From Faecalibacillus faecis (GTDB lineage Bacteria > Bacillota_I > Bacilli_A > Erysipelotrichales > Coprobacillaceae), in assembly GCF_003024675.1 (NCBI RefSeq), contig NZ_PYLP01000002.1:206257-270256 (forward strand): 64,000 nt of DNA, written 5' to 3'. The translations under genes and the position numbers were made by a program. Below the pieces are notes generated by a model, which did not search any database, was not told where the DNA came from, and was given only the letters and a program-made list of their open reading frames with translations. Each line of letters starts with the position of its first letter. The first letter of the stretch is position 1. Of the stretch, positions 53,883-63,510 are shown in pieces.

Positions 53883-55215
53883 AACGATTTTCCATTTTAA
53901 TATATTCTTTTTTTTCGCCAACGTATTTTCCTGCTGGACGAATAATTTTTCCTGAATAAAGTTTGTTTTCAATATTATGTGCAACCCATCCAACAGATCT
54001 TCCAATAACAAACATCAAAGTATAAAGATCTTTAGAAAGCCCTAGCATGTCATAAACGAGACCACTATAAAAATCAATATTGGCACATACGTTTATTCCC
54101 TTTCTTGCTTTAATTTCAGCAATAGCAAGTTCTTCAAAACGATGGTATAGTTCATATTCTTCCAAACGATTTTTTTCGATAGCCAATTGTTTACATTGTT
54201 TAGAAAGAATTTGACAACGAGGATCGCTCAATGTATAGACTGCATGTCCAATTCCATAAACAAGACCCGATTGATCATTAAACTTCTTATCTAAAATATC
54301 CTTAATGACCTGTTTTAATTGTTCATCCGTTGCATTAAGTCCTACTTTATCAATAACAAGTTCCATTTGTTTAGCAACCGCTAAGTTAGCACCCCCATGC
54401 TTAGGACCTTTTAATGAACCAATAGCTCCTGCAAAACAAGAATATATGTCTGTTCCTGTTGAAGACATAACAACATTTGTAAAAGTCGAGTTGTTTCCTC
54501 CACCATGATCAGCATGTAAAACTAAACACATATCTAAAACACTCGCTTCTGTTTTTGTAAAAGAGCGATCAATCCTTAACATTTGGAGAATATTTTCAGC
54601 AATTGAATATTCAGTATTTACTGGATGAATAAACAAACTATCACTATCAAAATAATGTACTTTACAACGATAAGCATAACAAACGATTTCTGGAATCTTA
54701 GCAATTAAATCCAAGCCTTTATTTAGCGTTGCTTCTGGCGAAATATCATCAGGTGTTTCATCATAAGTATAAAGCATTAACACTTCTTGTTGTAATTTAT
54801 TCATCATATTTTGCATTGGAAACCCTAAAATACGCGCTTGTAAATAATTTAACGGCAATTCGTAACGTGAAGCAAGTTCTTTTTTGAAAGCTTCTAATTC
54901 ATCTTTATTTGGCAAATAACCAAAAAGAATTAAAAAGCAAACTTCTTCAAATAAAAAACGATTTTTAGCGTCATGCCCTTTTATAAAATCAGAAACTTTA
55001 ACTCCCCTATAATAAAGTTCCCCTTCTGTATCAATTTTTTTACCATTTTCCTTTTTATATCCAACAACATCTGAAATACGTGTAAGACCAACGAGAACTC
55101 CAGTTCCATCTTCATTTCTTAAACCATTTTTAACATTGTATTTAGAGTATAAAGAATTATCAATTTTATTTAATGATGTACTTCTTTGAAAGACATAATC
55201 AATAAATTCACTCAT
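53881..55215 (-). CDS. Citrate synthase
   Basis: 444 residues. Active-site blocks: HADHGGGNNSTFTNVVM, GPKHGGANLAVAKQM and GIGHAVYTLSDPR with the catalytic His residues, plus ANIDFYSGLVYDML. It condenses oxaloacetate and acetyl-CoA; 2-methylcitrate synthase is the alternative in the superfamily. It is not next to aconitase or isocitrate dehydrogenase, so a partial TCA branch feeding glutamate is likely. The upstream gap has a palindrome shared with ilvE's promoter region. Confidence 0.9.
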   Translation of the reverse strand: MSEFIDYVFQRSTSLNKIDNSLYSKYNVKNGLRNEDGTGVLVGLTRISDVVGYKKENGKKIDTEGELYYRGVKVSDFIKGHDAKNRFLFEEVCFLILFGYLPNKDELEAFKKELASRYELPLNYLQARILGFPMQNMMNKLQQEVLMLYTYDETPDDISPEATLNKGLDLIAKIPEIVCYAYRCKVHYFDSDSLFIHPVNTEYSIAENILQMLRIDRSFTKTEASVLDMCLVLHADHGGGNNSTFTNVVMSSTGTDIYSCFAGAIGSLKGPKHGGANLAVAKQMELVIDKVGLNATDEQLKQVIKDILDKKFNDQSGLVYGIGHAVYTLSDPRCQILSKQCKQLAIEKNRLEEYELYHRFEELAIAEIKARKGINVCANIDFYSGLVYDMLGLSKDLYTLMFVIGRSVGWVAHNIENKLYSGKIIRPAGKYVGEKKEYIKMENR

Positions 55216-55267
55216 ATTTAAGCCCCCTTATCATAGTGTTAGTAATATCATATCACAAATTTGTATA

Positions 55268-55279
55268 ATTGTATACAAT
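55268..55279. promoter_or_regulatory. Palindrome ATTGTATACAAT between citrate synthase and P-ATPase
   Basis: Perfect 12-base palindrome in the divergent intergenic region; half-site-like GTATAC core is common in GntR-type operators. A near copy lies upstream of ilvE. Confidence 0.45.
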
Positions 55280-55354
55280 TATTTATTTGTCTTACTTTGT
55301 TAGACATTGTCAAATAAGAAAAAGTATTCTAAAATAGAGTGTAGGTGATAGAAA

Positions 55355-57700
55355 ATGAAAATATTTGATCAAGAATTTAAAGGTTTATCTCAAAATGAAG
55401 TTTTAAAAAGAATCCAAGATGGGAAAACTCATTTTGTGGAAAGTAAATCAACAAAAACATATCAAGAAATAATTATAAACAATATTTTTACCTTTTTCAA
55501 TTTTATTAATATCATACTCTTTGCATGTATTATTTTTGTCGGGTCTTATCGTAATACTCTCTTTATTTCTGTTGTCTTTTTTAATACCCTTACAGGTATT
55601 TATCAAGAGATAAAAGCTAAAAAAACACTTGATAAATTGAGCATACTTACAAAACAGAAAATTGAAGTATTAAGAGATAATCAACTCACTAAAATCAACG
55701 TTGAAGAGATTGTTCAAGACGATTTCATTATTTTAAATACAGGTATGCAAATACCTGTCGACTGTACACTATTAGAAGGTCATGTTGAAGCAAATGAATC
55801 CCTTCTTACTGGAGAAAGTGATGCTATTTTAAAAGTAAATGGTGATTCCCTTCTTTCAGGAAGTTTTGTCACTTCAGGACGTGCCATTTGTAAAGTTACC
55901 CACGTTGGAAAAGAAAGTTATATTCATAAATTGACCGCTCAAGCAAAGGAGTTTGATAGTAAAAAATCAGAACTTTCTCAAGCCCTTGATCAAATATTAA
56001 AAATTATTTCTATTATTCTTATCCCTATCGCTTTTCTACTGTTTTGTAAAGAATTTTTCATTGGACACTACCCATTTAGTGAGACTGTCGTTTCAGTTGT
56101 AGCTGCTGTTTTAGGAATGATTCCTTCTGGTCTTGTCTTACTTACTACAATTGCTTTATCTTTAAGTATAGTTCGGCTTGCCAAAAAAAGTACCCTTGTT
56201 CAAAATCTTTTTTGTATCGAAACACTCGCTCGTGTTGATACTATTTGCTTAGATAAGACCGGTACACTTACTGAAGGAAAACTTAAATTAGATGATGTTA
56301 TTTGTTTAGATGATTCTTTTGACCTAGAAAAAATTATCAAAAATTTAAATTATTGTTTAGAAGATACGAATATGACATCACAAGCACTTCACCAACGTTT
56401 TTCTAAAGAAAAAAATTATCAACCTTTTTTTGTCATTCCTTTTTCATCACAAAGAAAATATAGTGCTGTTTCATTTTGTGATTTTGGCACAATTTATTTA
56501 GGAGCCAGTCAATTTATCTTTTCTAAACTTGATCAAAAAATAAAAGATAAAATTCAATTCTATACATCCAAAGGTTATCGTGTCCTTTGCATTGGTTATA
56601 CACCAACAATCATTAATGAAAATAGACGAGTGAATGATTTAAAATGTATTGGTTTTCTTATTTTATCAGATATTATTCGTAAAGACGCTAAAGAAACTTT
56701 AGATTATTTTAGAAAACAAGATGTGCAAATAAAAATCATTTCAGGAGATGATCCTTCTACAGTTTCTGCCATTGCTAGACGTTGTCATCTTTTAGATTAT
56801 GAAAAATATATTGATGTTTCTTCTTTGTCGGATGAAGAAATCAAAGAAGCCGTAGAAAAATATACGATTTTTGGACGTGTTTCTCCACAACAAAAAAAAA
56901 TAATGATAACAACCCTTCAAGAAAACAACCATACTGTGGCTATGACAGGTGATGGTGTCAATGATGTACTTGCTTTAAAAGCTGCCGATTGTTCAATTGC
57001 AATGGCTTCTGGTAGTGATGCCGCAAAAAGCGCTTCACACATTGTTTTATTAGAAAACAATTTTAATGCAATGCCCCACATCGTTAATGAAGGACGACGT
57101 GTTATTAATAATATTACTGCTTCAGCTTCGATGTATTTAATTAAAACAATTTTCTCTGTTGTTTTATCAATTGGGATGATTTTATTTGGTCATGGTTATC
57201 CATTTAAACCTATTCAGCTTACTGTGATTTCAGCATGCTGTGTTGGTATCCCTACTTTCTTTTTAACTTATGAACCCAACTTTAAAAAAGTATCTGGAAA
57301 CTTTCTAAAAATCGTTTTTAAAAATGCCTTTCCTTTTGCCTTTATGATAGCAATTTGTTCAACGATCATTGTTAATGGTGGCCGAGTATTAGGTTTTGAA
57401 AAAGAAATGCTTTCTACAATTTGTGTTTTACTTACAAGTTGGTGTTATTATAGTGGTTTAAGACATATTTATGCGCCGCTAAGTCATTATCGTATTTTTG
57501 TTATTTATATTATGCAAATCGTTCTTTATATTTCATTAATTGTCGGTCATCAATTTTTAGGACTTGATAATATTGATTATATTGGTGCTATTACTTTAAT
57601 GTTTCTTGTTACTTTTTCAAAAGTTATTTATTTATTCAATTTTGAATTATTTGATTATGTTTATTTATTCTTACAAAAACGATATAAAAAACATCATTAA
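55355..57700 (+). CDS. P-type cation ATPase (CtpE-like / P2-type)
   Basis: 781 residues. N-terminal GLSQNEVLKRIQDG cation-ATPase motif, TGES (LLTGESDAIL), phosphorylation site CLDKTGTLTEG, hinge MTGDGVNDVLALKAADCSIA and multiple C-terminal membrane helices. In helix M4 GMIPSGLVLL replaces PEGL, as in CtpE-like ATPases, for which calcium uptake was proposed in mycobacteria. No HMA domain or CPC, so it is not a heavy-metal type. The ion is inferred only. Divergent from citrate synthase. Confidence 0.85.
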   Translation: MKIFDQEFKGLSQNEVLKRIQDGKTHFVESKSTKTYQEIIINNIFTFFNFINIILFACIIFVGSYRNTLFISVVFFNTLTGIYQEIKAKKTLDKLSILTKQKIEVLRDNQLTKINVEEIVQDDFIILNTGMQIPVDCTLLEGHVEANESLLTGESDAILKVNGDSLLSGSFVTSGRAICKVTHVGKESYIHKLTAQAKEFDSKKSELSQALDQILKIISIILIPIAFLLFCKEFFIGHYPFSETVVSVVAAVLGMIPSGLVLLTTIALSLSIVRLAKKSTLVQNLFCIETLARVDTICLDKTGTLTEGKLKLDDVICLDDSFDLEKIIKNLNYCLEDTNMTSQALHQRFSKEKNYQPFFVIPFSSQRKYSAVSFCDFGTIYLGASQFIFSKLDQKIKDKIQFYTSKGYRVLCIGYTPTIINENRRVNDLKCIGFLILSDIIRKDAKETLDYFRKQDVQIKIISGDDPSTVSAIARRCHLLDYEKYIDVSSLSDEEIKEAVEKYTIFGRVSPQQKKIMITTLQENNHTVAMTGDGVNDVLALKAADCSIAMASGSDAAKSASHIVLLENNFNAMPHIVNEGRRVINNITASASMYLIKTIFSVVLSIGMILFGHGYPFKPIQLTVISACCVGIPTFFLTYEPNFKKVSGNFLKIVFKNAFPFAFMIAICSTIIVNGGRVLGFEKEMLSTICVLLTSWCYYSGLRHIYAPLSHYRIFVIYIMQIVLYISLIVGHQFLGLDNIDYIGAITLMFLVTFSKVIYLFNFELFDYVYLFLQKRYKKHH

Positions 57701-57738
57701 AAAAAAGAGAATTTTTCAAAAAGAAATTTTCTCTTTTT
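57698..57738. terminator. Bidirectional terminator P-ATPase / HD protein
   Basis: AAAAAGAGAA...TTCTCTTTTT with an internal TC/GA extension between converging genes. Confidence 0.7.
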
Positions 57739-58507
57739 AGTTACAACATTTTTCTTCAATAAAACTTTGACATGTTTTTTCTACAAACAGCATATCTTCT
57801 TTAAGTCCCTCTTTAAATTCTAATCGTTCCATATTTCTGTGGATATAATCATTTTCTTTAATGAATTGATAGCTAGATTTAAAATTCAAATCAAACACAA
57901 ATGCAAAATAAGAAACCCACATATCCACTTCATTATGACGATTTTCTTTTAAAATCAACCGATGATTTTCTATGTCATTCAAAATATTTTTTGATACTCT
58001 TTGACTATAAAAAATTTCATCACTAATACTAAATAATGTTTGAATCGATTCAATATTTTTCACTCTAAAATTATCAAGTTTATCACTATCTCGAATAAGT
58101 AAAACTTGTTTCAATAAAAAAGAATCTAACCCTTTTGGTACTTTATATAAAGAATGATATGCTATCGCTTTTCTAATCACTTCATCATATTGATCATCTT
58201 CAATAAATTGACGAATCATTCCTTCATCAAATAAAACCTGTACTCCTAATGTCGCATGATCAACATTACGATCATCAAAACTATTAAAACGTTTTATCTG
58301 TTCGAAACGTCCAATATCATGCAATAAGGCAATTAAATACGCTAAATCTTTTTCAATTCCTGTTATATTTTCATGTAAACATAAATATTCTGTTGTATGT
58401 ACCACTTCTAATGTATGAATAAGTTTTAAATGAATCTTGTCATTTGTTAAATCAAACTGTTGAACATAATTCATAAAACAATCTTTTGCTGTATTTATAT
58501 CTAACAT
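57737..58507 (-). CDS. HD-domain phosphohydrolase
   Basis: 256 residues from ATG at 58507 (GAGGTGAGG upstream). HD motif: HTLEVVHTTEY and LIALLHDIGRFEQ with later AYHSLYK and RDSDKLDNF, a full set of metal ligands. HD proteins of this class act on nucleotides or nucleotide second messengers, but the substrate is unknown. It diverges from msrC. Confidence 0.85.
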   Translation of the reverse strand: MLDINTAKDCFMNYVQQFDLTNDKIHLKLIHTLEVVHTTEYLCLHENITGIEKDLAYLIALLHDIGRFEQIKRFNSFDDRNVDHATLGVQVLFDEGMIRQFIEDDQYDEVIRKAIAYHSLYKVPKGLDSFLLKQVLLIRDSDKLDNFRVKNIESIQTLFSISDEIFYSQRVSKNILNDIENHRLILKENRHNEVDMWVSYFAFVFDLNFKSSYQFIKENDYIHRNMERLEFKEGLKEDMLFVEKTCQSFIEEKCCN

Positions 58508-58561
58508 TCTTGACCTCACCTCTATTTCTATTTTATACTATAGCATAAAGTGAGGTATAAT

Positions 58562-59002
58562 ATGAATAATTTATTAAAACAACAATATATTAGATTAATC
58601 GAATGTAATAACGAAGAGATATCAATTCTCGCAAATACAAGCGCCTTTATCATGCAAAATTTTGATGATATTTCTTGGGCAGGATTTTATTTATTAAAAA
58701 ATGATGAACTTATTTTAGGTCCCTTCCAAGGAAAAATTGCCTGCACAAATATTCCACTTACTAAAGGTGTATGTGGTAAAGCTGCATCATCAAGAAAAAC
58801 TGTTCTTGTTGAAGATGTTCATCAATTTGAAGGACATATTGCCTGTGACAGTGAAAGTAATAGTGAAATCGTTGTCCCATTAATCAAAAATAATCAATTA
58901 TATGGTGTTTTAGATTTGGATTCAACATCATTTGGTCGTTTTAGTAAAGAAGATCAAATTATTTTTGAAGAAATTGCTGAAATACTTGTTCAACATTTAT
59001 AA
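58562..59002 (+). CDS. msrC: Free methionine-(R)-sulfoxide reductase (GAF type)
   Basis: 146 residues from ATG at 58562 with GTGAGG upstream; a GTG 12 bases earlier is unlikely. GAF-fold fRMsr with its three catalytic cysteines spaced exactly as in the E. coli enzyme: Cys61 (KIACT), Cys71 (GVCGKA) and Cys95 (HIACDS). It reduces free Met-R-sulfoxide for oxidative-stress repair. Monocistronic or with the following deacetylase (31-base gap). Confidence 0.93.
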   Translation: MNNLLKQQYIRLIECNNEEISILANTSAFIMQNFDDISWAGFYLLKNDELILGPFQGKIACTNIPLTKGVCGKAASSRKTVLVEDVHQFEGHIACDSESNSEIVVPLIKNNQLYGVLDLDSTSFGRFSKEDQIIFEEIAEILVQHL

Positions 59003-59033
59003 TTCTTACATATCTTTGAGATGAGGAGGATTC

Positions 59034-60197
59034 ATGAAATACAAATATCTTTTATTTATCTCGATAATAATAAGTTTATGTATTTGGGGATACTTTTCTT
59101 TTCAAAGAAAGATTATTTTTATTGAACATCCAACATTAGAAATTAATAGTGTATTCCATTATCAAGAATATATTTATAAAATAAAAAAAGGTTCTATTAA
59201 AGAAGTCACTTATAATGCAAAGGATTTAAACATACATGCCTTAGGTCATTATCAAGTGACTTATTTTTTTAAAGGAAAAGAATATCATTTAAAAATAGAA
59301 GTGATAGATTCAAAGAAACCTCATATCAAAGAAACAAGATCTTTAAAAATAGAAAAAGGAAAAAAATATGATTTAAAACAAGGATTATCCATTAATGATA
59401 ATTCACATCAATACAATCTTACAATTGATCCGCAAAATTTCAATTCCCATAAAACGGGATCATATACAATCATATACAAAGTTACTGACTTATCAAATAA
59501 TCAAACGCTTTTTAAACGTCAAGTAAAAGTGGTAGAAAAGTTAGAAATTGGTACTTCTATCGAATCAAACGAAAAAATTGTTTATTTAACATTTGATGAT
59601 GGTCCAAGTGAAAATACAGATAAAATTCTAACAATCTTGGATCAATATCAAGCTAAAGCCACTTTTTTTGTCACAGGTTGTCATCAAGAATATAATTATC
59701 TAATAAAAAAAGCTTATCAAAAAGGACATACCATTGGCTTACACAGTTACCAACATGAATATCCTGATATTTACCAATCAAAAAATGCTTATTTCAATGA
59801 TCTTGATAAAATTGGCAAAATGGTTAAAGAAATTATTGGTTTTACTCCCCATTATATTCGTTTTCCTGGTGGCAGTTCCAATAAAGTATCTAAAAATTAC
59901 TGTACAGGATTAATGACTATTCTTACAAAAGAAGTTATCAAACAAGGCTATCAGTATTATGATTGGAATGGTGATACCAACGATGCTTCTTCAAACAATG
60001 TTAGCGTTCATGAAATTATTTCTTCAGCAACTAACGAAAACCATCAAAATATTGTGATACTTGCTCATGATACTAACGCTAAAAATACAACAGTTGAAGC
60101 GCTACCCTCTATTATTTCTTTTTATCAAAAAAAAGGCTATTCATTTCAAGCCATTAATGATGAAAGTTTTTACGTTCATCATCATGTTCAAAATTAG
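59034..60197 (+). CDS. Membrane-anchored polysaccharide deacetylase
   Basis: 387 residues: an N-terminal signal anchor (about 4-20), Ig-like repeats (about 30-165), then a NodB domain (about 180-380) with YLTFDDGPSENT (catalytic Asp pair), HTIGLHSYQHEY (metal His ligands), RFPGGSSN and the C-terminal ILAHDT. NodB enzymes de-N-acetylate peptidoglycan or surface glycans; PgdA-like activity is plausible, and lysozyme tolerance or spore-cortex processing are possible roles. It converges with the GTPase-nuclease gene with four bases between. Confidence 0.9.
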   Translation: MKYKYLLFISIIISLCIWGYFSFQRKIIFIEHPTLEINSVFHYQEYIYKIKKGSIKEVTYNAKDLNIHALGHYQVTYFFKGKEYHLKIEVIDSKKPHIKETRSLKIEKGKKYDLKQGLSINDNSHQYNLTIDPQNFNSHKTGSYTIIYKVTDLSNNQTLFKRQVKVVEKLEIGTSIESNEKIVYLTFDDGPSENTDKILTILDQYQAKATFFVTGCHQEYNYLIKKAYQKGHTIGLHSYQHEYPDIYQSKNAYFNDLDKIGKMVKEIIGFTPHYIRFPGGSSNKVSKNYCTGLMTILTKEVIKQGYQYYDWNGDTNDASSNNVSVHEIISSATNENHQNIVILAHDTNAKNTTVEALPSIISFYQKKGYSFQAINDESFYVHHHVQN

Positions 60198-60200
60198 CCT

Positions 60201-62729
60201 TTAATCTTTATATTTTTGAAGATCTTCTAATAAATAATTCTTCATCTGTTTATTTTTACGATTAAATTCTTTTAGTTCATTTTCATGCGTCTCTTTAACA
60301 AGTAACTCAAATTCTCTTGCCGAAATACGCATTGCTCCTGTTGAAAAAACAATTGTTTGTTCTAGGGCATCAGATGTTGCCACATAAACACGATAGTTTT
60401 CTGCTAAATCATGGGTTACTTTTTCTATATAATTATCGGCAGTTTGCGCTTCTTTGGTGTAAACGACATAGATATTATCATTTTTCTCAAAAGAACCCAC
60501 ATTCTTTTTTATCTTATACGCATCAAAAACAACAATAAGAAGGCATTTACGATAACCTTGATAATTATTCAACATTTCCATTAATCGTGTACGAGCATGG
60601 TCTAAATTCGTTTTTGAGAGTTCATTTAATTCATCCCATGAAAAAATAATATTATAGCCATCAACTAAAAGACATTCTGGCAAAATCGTTCTTTTTTCTT
60701 CTTTTTGTTCTTCGATTTTTCGATTCATTTCTTTAGAAAGTCTTCTTTTGATAGGCCCATACGTACGAATAAAAATTTCTTCTAACTCTTTATCGTCAAC
60801 TTTGTAATTATTACGTGTTACTTTTGGTTTATTTTTTTGGTAAACATAAGGGAGATGCATATAATCTTCAACTTCATCATAAGTAACAAAAAAACCTGCC
60901 CCATGTTTACAAAAAATAGAACCTGTTGGGAACAAGAGATCATCTTCACTATTATAATTTATTTCCTGCACGATTTGTTCTTGATCAAGACATTCATAGT
61001 ATCCATCCAATTGATAAAAGAATTTCCCATTTCCTTTTGTAATGGAAAGAAAGTCTTTTTGATAATTCATTAAATATCTTACCGGAGCTTTTCCTTTTAT
61101 GATAGTTAGCGTATTTTCATAGCTTATTTGATAATCTCCGTGAAAAGTATCCAAATCATAGATGACTTTACTTGAAACATCCGTATCAACAATCATTTCA
61201 AATTGATAATAAGGTTCTATTAAAACTGACTTTGTTCTTTTTAAACCTTGACGAATCGCACGATAGGTGGCTTCTCTAAAATCGCCACCTTCTGTGTGCT
61301 TAAGATGCGCTTTTCCAGTAACTAATGTCAATTTCATATCAGTAATTGGTGACCCTGTTAAAACCCCACGATGTTGAATTTCTTGTAAGTGTGTCATCAC
61401 AAGATTTTGAAAATTAATTGGTAAAGTATTTCTTTGACAATTGTTTTCAAAAACAAGTCCACTCCCTCTTTCTAATGGCTCAAGTAAGACATGAACTTCT
61501 GCATAATGACGCAACGGCTCAAAATGTCCAACCCCTTCAACTTTTTGGGAAATAGTTTCTAAATAACTAATTCTACCTTCATCATAAGAAATTAAAAAGC
61601 CATAACGTTCTAAAATAAGATTTTGTAATGTATCTAACTGAATTTCACCCATGATTTTTACGGATAAAATTTCTAATTGTTGATTATATTCAAATTGTAA
61701 ACTCGGATCTTCCTTATTAATACTCAAAATTTGTTGAATAGCTTTACTTTTTTCAATATTATCAGGAAGTTGAATTTGATAAGACATAAAAGGTTTTAAA
61801 ATCGTTTGTTGTCTTTGATTTTGATGTCCAAAAGTATAACCAATCGGCAGATTTTCCAACCCTTGACAGGCAACGATATCTCCTGGATAAGCAACTTGTA
61901 CACTTTGATAACCTTGTCCTGTATAAATTCTTAACTCATCAACTTTACAATCTCCAATGAGATCTTTTGTATGTAAAGTTCCACCCGTAACTTTTAAATG
62001 CGTTAAATATTTTTGTTTATGAAAAGATTTTTTAAAAATGATGCCACTTAAAATATCCAACGGTTCTTTTTGATAAGTATACTGATCCAATACATTCATA
62101 AAATCTTCAATACCTTCATCTTTTAAAGCAGAGCCTAAACAAACAGGATAGATTTTTCTTGTCGCGATGACTTCTTGAATATCTTTCTTTGTTATTGTTC
62201 TTTCTAAATATTTTTCTAAAAGTTCATCATTTACTAAAGAAACGTTTTCTAAAAAATGATCATCTAACAAAAAACAATTTTCATTTAATTCGTTTTGAAT
62301 GTCTTGGATTAATTGTTCTTTAGTTGAATAAGTACAATCCATCTTATTAACAAAAATAAAAGTTGGAATTTGATATGTTTGGAGTAACTTCCAAATGGTT
62401 TTCGTATGTCCTTGAATACCATCTTTAGCAGATATCACTAAAACTGCATAATCTAACACCTGCAAAGTTCTTTCCATTTCACAACTAAAATCATTATGTC
62501 CTGGTGTATCAAGAAAAGTCATTTGACTATTTTGATAAGAAAATGAAATTTCTTTAGAAAAAATAGTAATTCCTCTTTTTCTTTCTTGTTGATCATAGTC
62601 TAAAAAAGAATCAGCTTTATCCACACGTCCTATTTTTTTGATAACCCCAGCATGATATAACATTGTTTCAGATAAAGTTGTTTTTCCTGCATCAACATGA
62701 GCTAAAATCGCAAAAGTTACTTTTTTCAT
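60201..62729 (-). CDS. TetM/EF-G-like GTPase fused to a Rae1/YacP-type NYN nuclease
   Basis: 842 residues from ATG at 62729 (AAGGTGA upstream; the GTG nine bases earlier lies in that site). Residues 1-680 follow the ribosomal-protection GTPases: G1 AHVDAGKTT, G2 ERKRGITI, G3 DTPGHND, G4 NKMD, G5 GSALK, then EF-G-like domains II to V. Residues about 682-842 are a NYN/YacP nuclease: LLVDGYNIIF, VFDAYK, TADNYIEK and VATSDALEQ with SAREFE, matching Bacillus Rae1. Rae1 cleaves mRNA in the ribosomal A site. No resistance-gene context (no plasmid or integrase) surrounds it. The join is in one continuous frame. Confidence 0.9.
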   Translation of the reverse strand: MKKVTFAILAHVDAGKTTLSETMLYHAGVIKKIGRVDKADSFLDYDQQERKRGITIFSKEISFSYQNSQMTFLDTPGHNDFSCEMERTLQVLDYAVLVISAKDGIQGHTKTIWKLLQTYQIPTFIFVNKMDCTYSTKEQLIQDIQNELNENCFLLDDHFLENVSLVNDELLEKYLERTITKKDIQEVIATRKIYPVCLGSALKDEGIEDFMNVLDQYTYQKEPLDILSGIIFKKSFHKQKYLTHLKVTGGTLHTKDLIGDCKVDELRIYTGQGYQSVQVAYPGDIVACQGLENLPIGYTFGHQNQRQQTILKPFMSYQIQLPDNIEKSKAIQQILSINKEDPSLQFEYNQQLEILSVKIMGEIQLDTLQNLILERYGFLISYDEGRISYLETISQKVEGVGHFEPLRHYAEVHVLLEPLERGSGLVFENNCQRNTLPINFQNLVMTHLQEIQHRGVLTGSPITDMKLTLVTGKAHLKHTEGGDFREATYRAIRQGLKRTKSVLIEPYYQFEMIVDTDVSSKVIYDLDTFHGDYQISYENTLTIIKGKAPVRYLMNYQKDFLSITKGNGKFFYQLDGYYECLDQEQIVQEINYNSEDDLLFPTGSIFCKHGAGFFVTYDEVEDYMHLPYVYQKNKPKVTRNNYKVDDKELEEIFIRTYGPIKRRLSKEMNRKIEEQKEEKRTILPECLLVDGYNIIFSWDELNELSKTNLDHARTRLMEMLNNYQGYRKCLLIVVFDAYKIKKNVGSFEKNDNIYVVYTKEAQTADNYIEKVTHDLAENYRVYVATSDALEQTIVFSTGAMRISAREFELLVKETHENELKEFNRKNKQMKNYLLEDLQKYKD

Positions 62730-62746
62730 GAGAATCACCTTCTTTC

Positions 62747-63457
62747 TTAATAAATAATCTTTAATAAATCTCTAACAACGACACTTGCAATAATGAGTCC
62801 TGCACAACTTGGTACAAAAGAAATACTTCCTGGCGTTTTTTTATGCGTCTCTGGATCAACAGGCGCATTTGTTTCAATCGGCTTTTCAGTTGAATAAACA
62901 ACCTTTAATGCTGGAATTTTCCTTTTTTTAAGTTCTCTACGCATCACACGTGCTAAAGGACATATAGAGGTTTTATAAATATCTGTTACTTCTAACTTTG
63001 TGGGATCTAATTTATTTCCTGTTCCCATTGAAGAAATAATTTTAATCTTTTTTTCTTGAGCAATTTCAACGAGTCTAATTTTAGCAGTTACGGTATCAAC
63101 AGCATCTACAATGTAATCAAATTCATCAAAAGGAAAACGATTCACTGTTTCAGGCAAAAAGAAATCATCATATGTTTGAACATTGCAACGAGGATTGATT
63201 GATAAAATGCGTTCCTTCATGACTTCAACTTTTTTTCGATCAATTGTTTGATGCGTTGCAATAATTTGTCGATTAAGATTTGAAATAGAAACAATATCGT
63301 GGTCAATAATATGAATCGTACCTATACCAGCACGTGCGAGTGCTTCAACAACAAAACCACCAACACCACCAACACCAAAAACAGCAACCGTACTGCTTTG
63401 CAAAGTTTCTATTCCTTCTTTTTTTATTAATAATTCAGTTCTTGAAAATTCTTCCAT
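62747..63457 (-). CDS. tcdA: tRNA threonylcarbamoyladenosine dehydratase TcdA
   Basis: 236 residues from ATG at 63457, a few bases after CAGGTGA. ThiF/E1-like ATP-binding VFGVGGVGGFVVEALARAG, DHDIVSISNLNRQI and the E1-type SSMGTGNKLDPTKL, with the Cys pair of CPLARVMRRELKKR. It converts t6A to cyclic t6A at tRNA position 37. It begins 9 bases after the GTPase-nuclease stop, so the two may be one operon, both affecting translation. MoeB/HesA-type activity is the alternative. Confidence 0.85.
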   Translation of the reverse strand: MEEFSRTELLIKKEGIETLQSSTVAVFGVGGVGGFVVEALARAGIGTIHIIDHDIVSISNLNRQIIATHQTIDRKKVEVMKERILSINPRCNVQTYDDFFLPETVNRFPFDEFDYIVDAVDTVTAKIRLVEIAQEKKIKIISSMGTGNKLDPTKLEVTDIYKTSICPLARVMRRELKKRKIPALKVVYSTEKPIETNAPVDPETHKKTPGSISFVPSCAGLIIASVVVRDLLKIIY

Positions 63458-63487
63458 TATAATCACCTGTAACATCATACCATAAAA

Positions 63488-63510
63488 TAAAAAAGGCGGT
63501 AGCCTTTTTT
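63488..63510 (-). terminator. Terminator of the GH4 gene overlapping its stop
   Basis: AAAAAAGGC/GCCTTTTTT around GGTA, T tract following on the minus strand; the TAA at 63509-63511 overlaps the stem. Confidence 0.75.

Noticed and set aside
60201..62729. Acquired tetracycline-resistance gene (tetM/tetO type)
   Set aside because: Divergent sequence, no transposon or regulatory leader, chromosomal housekeeping neighbours and a nuclease fusion argue for a resident factor; resistance is not claimed.
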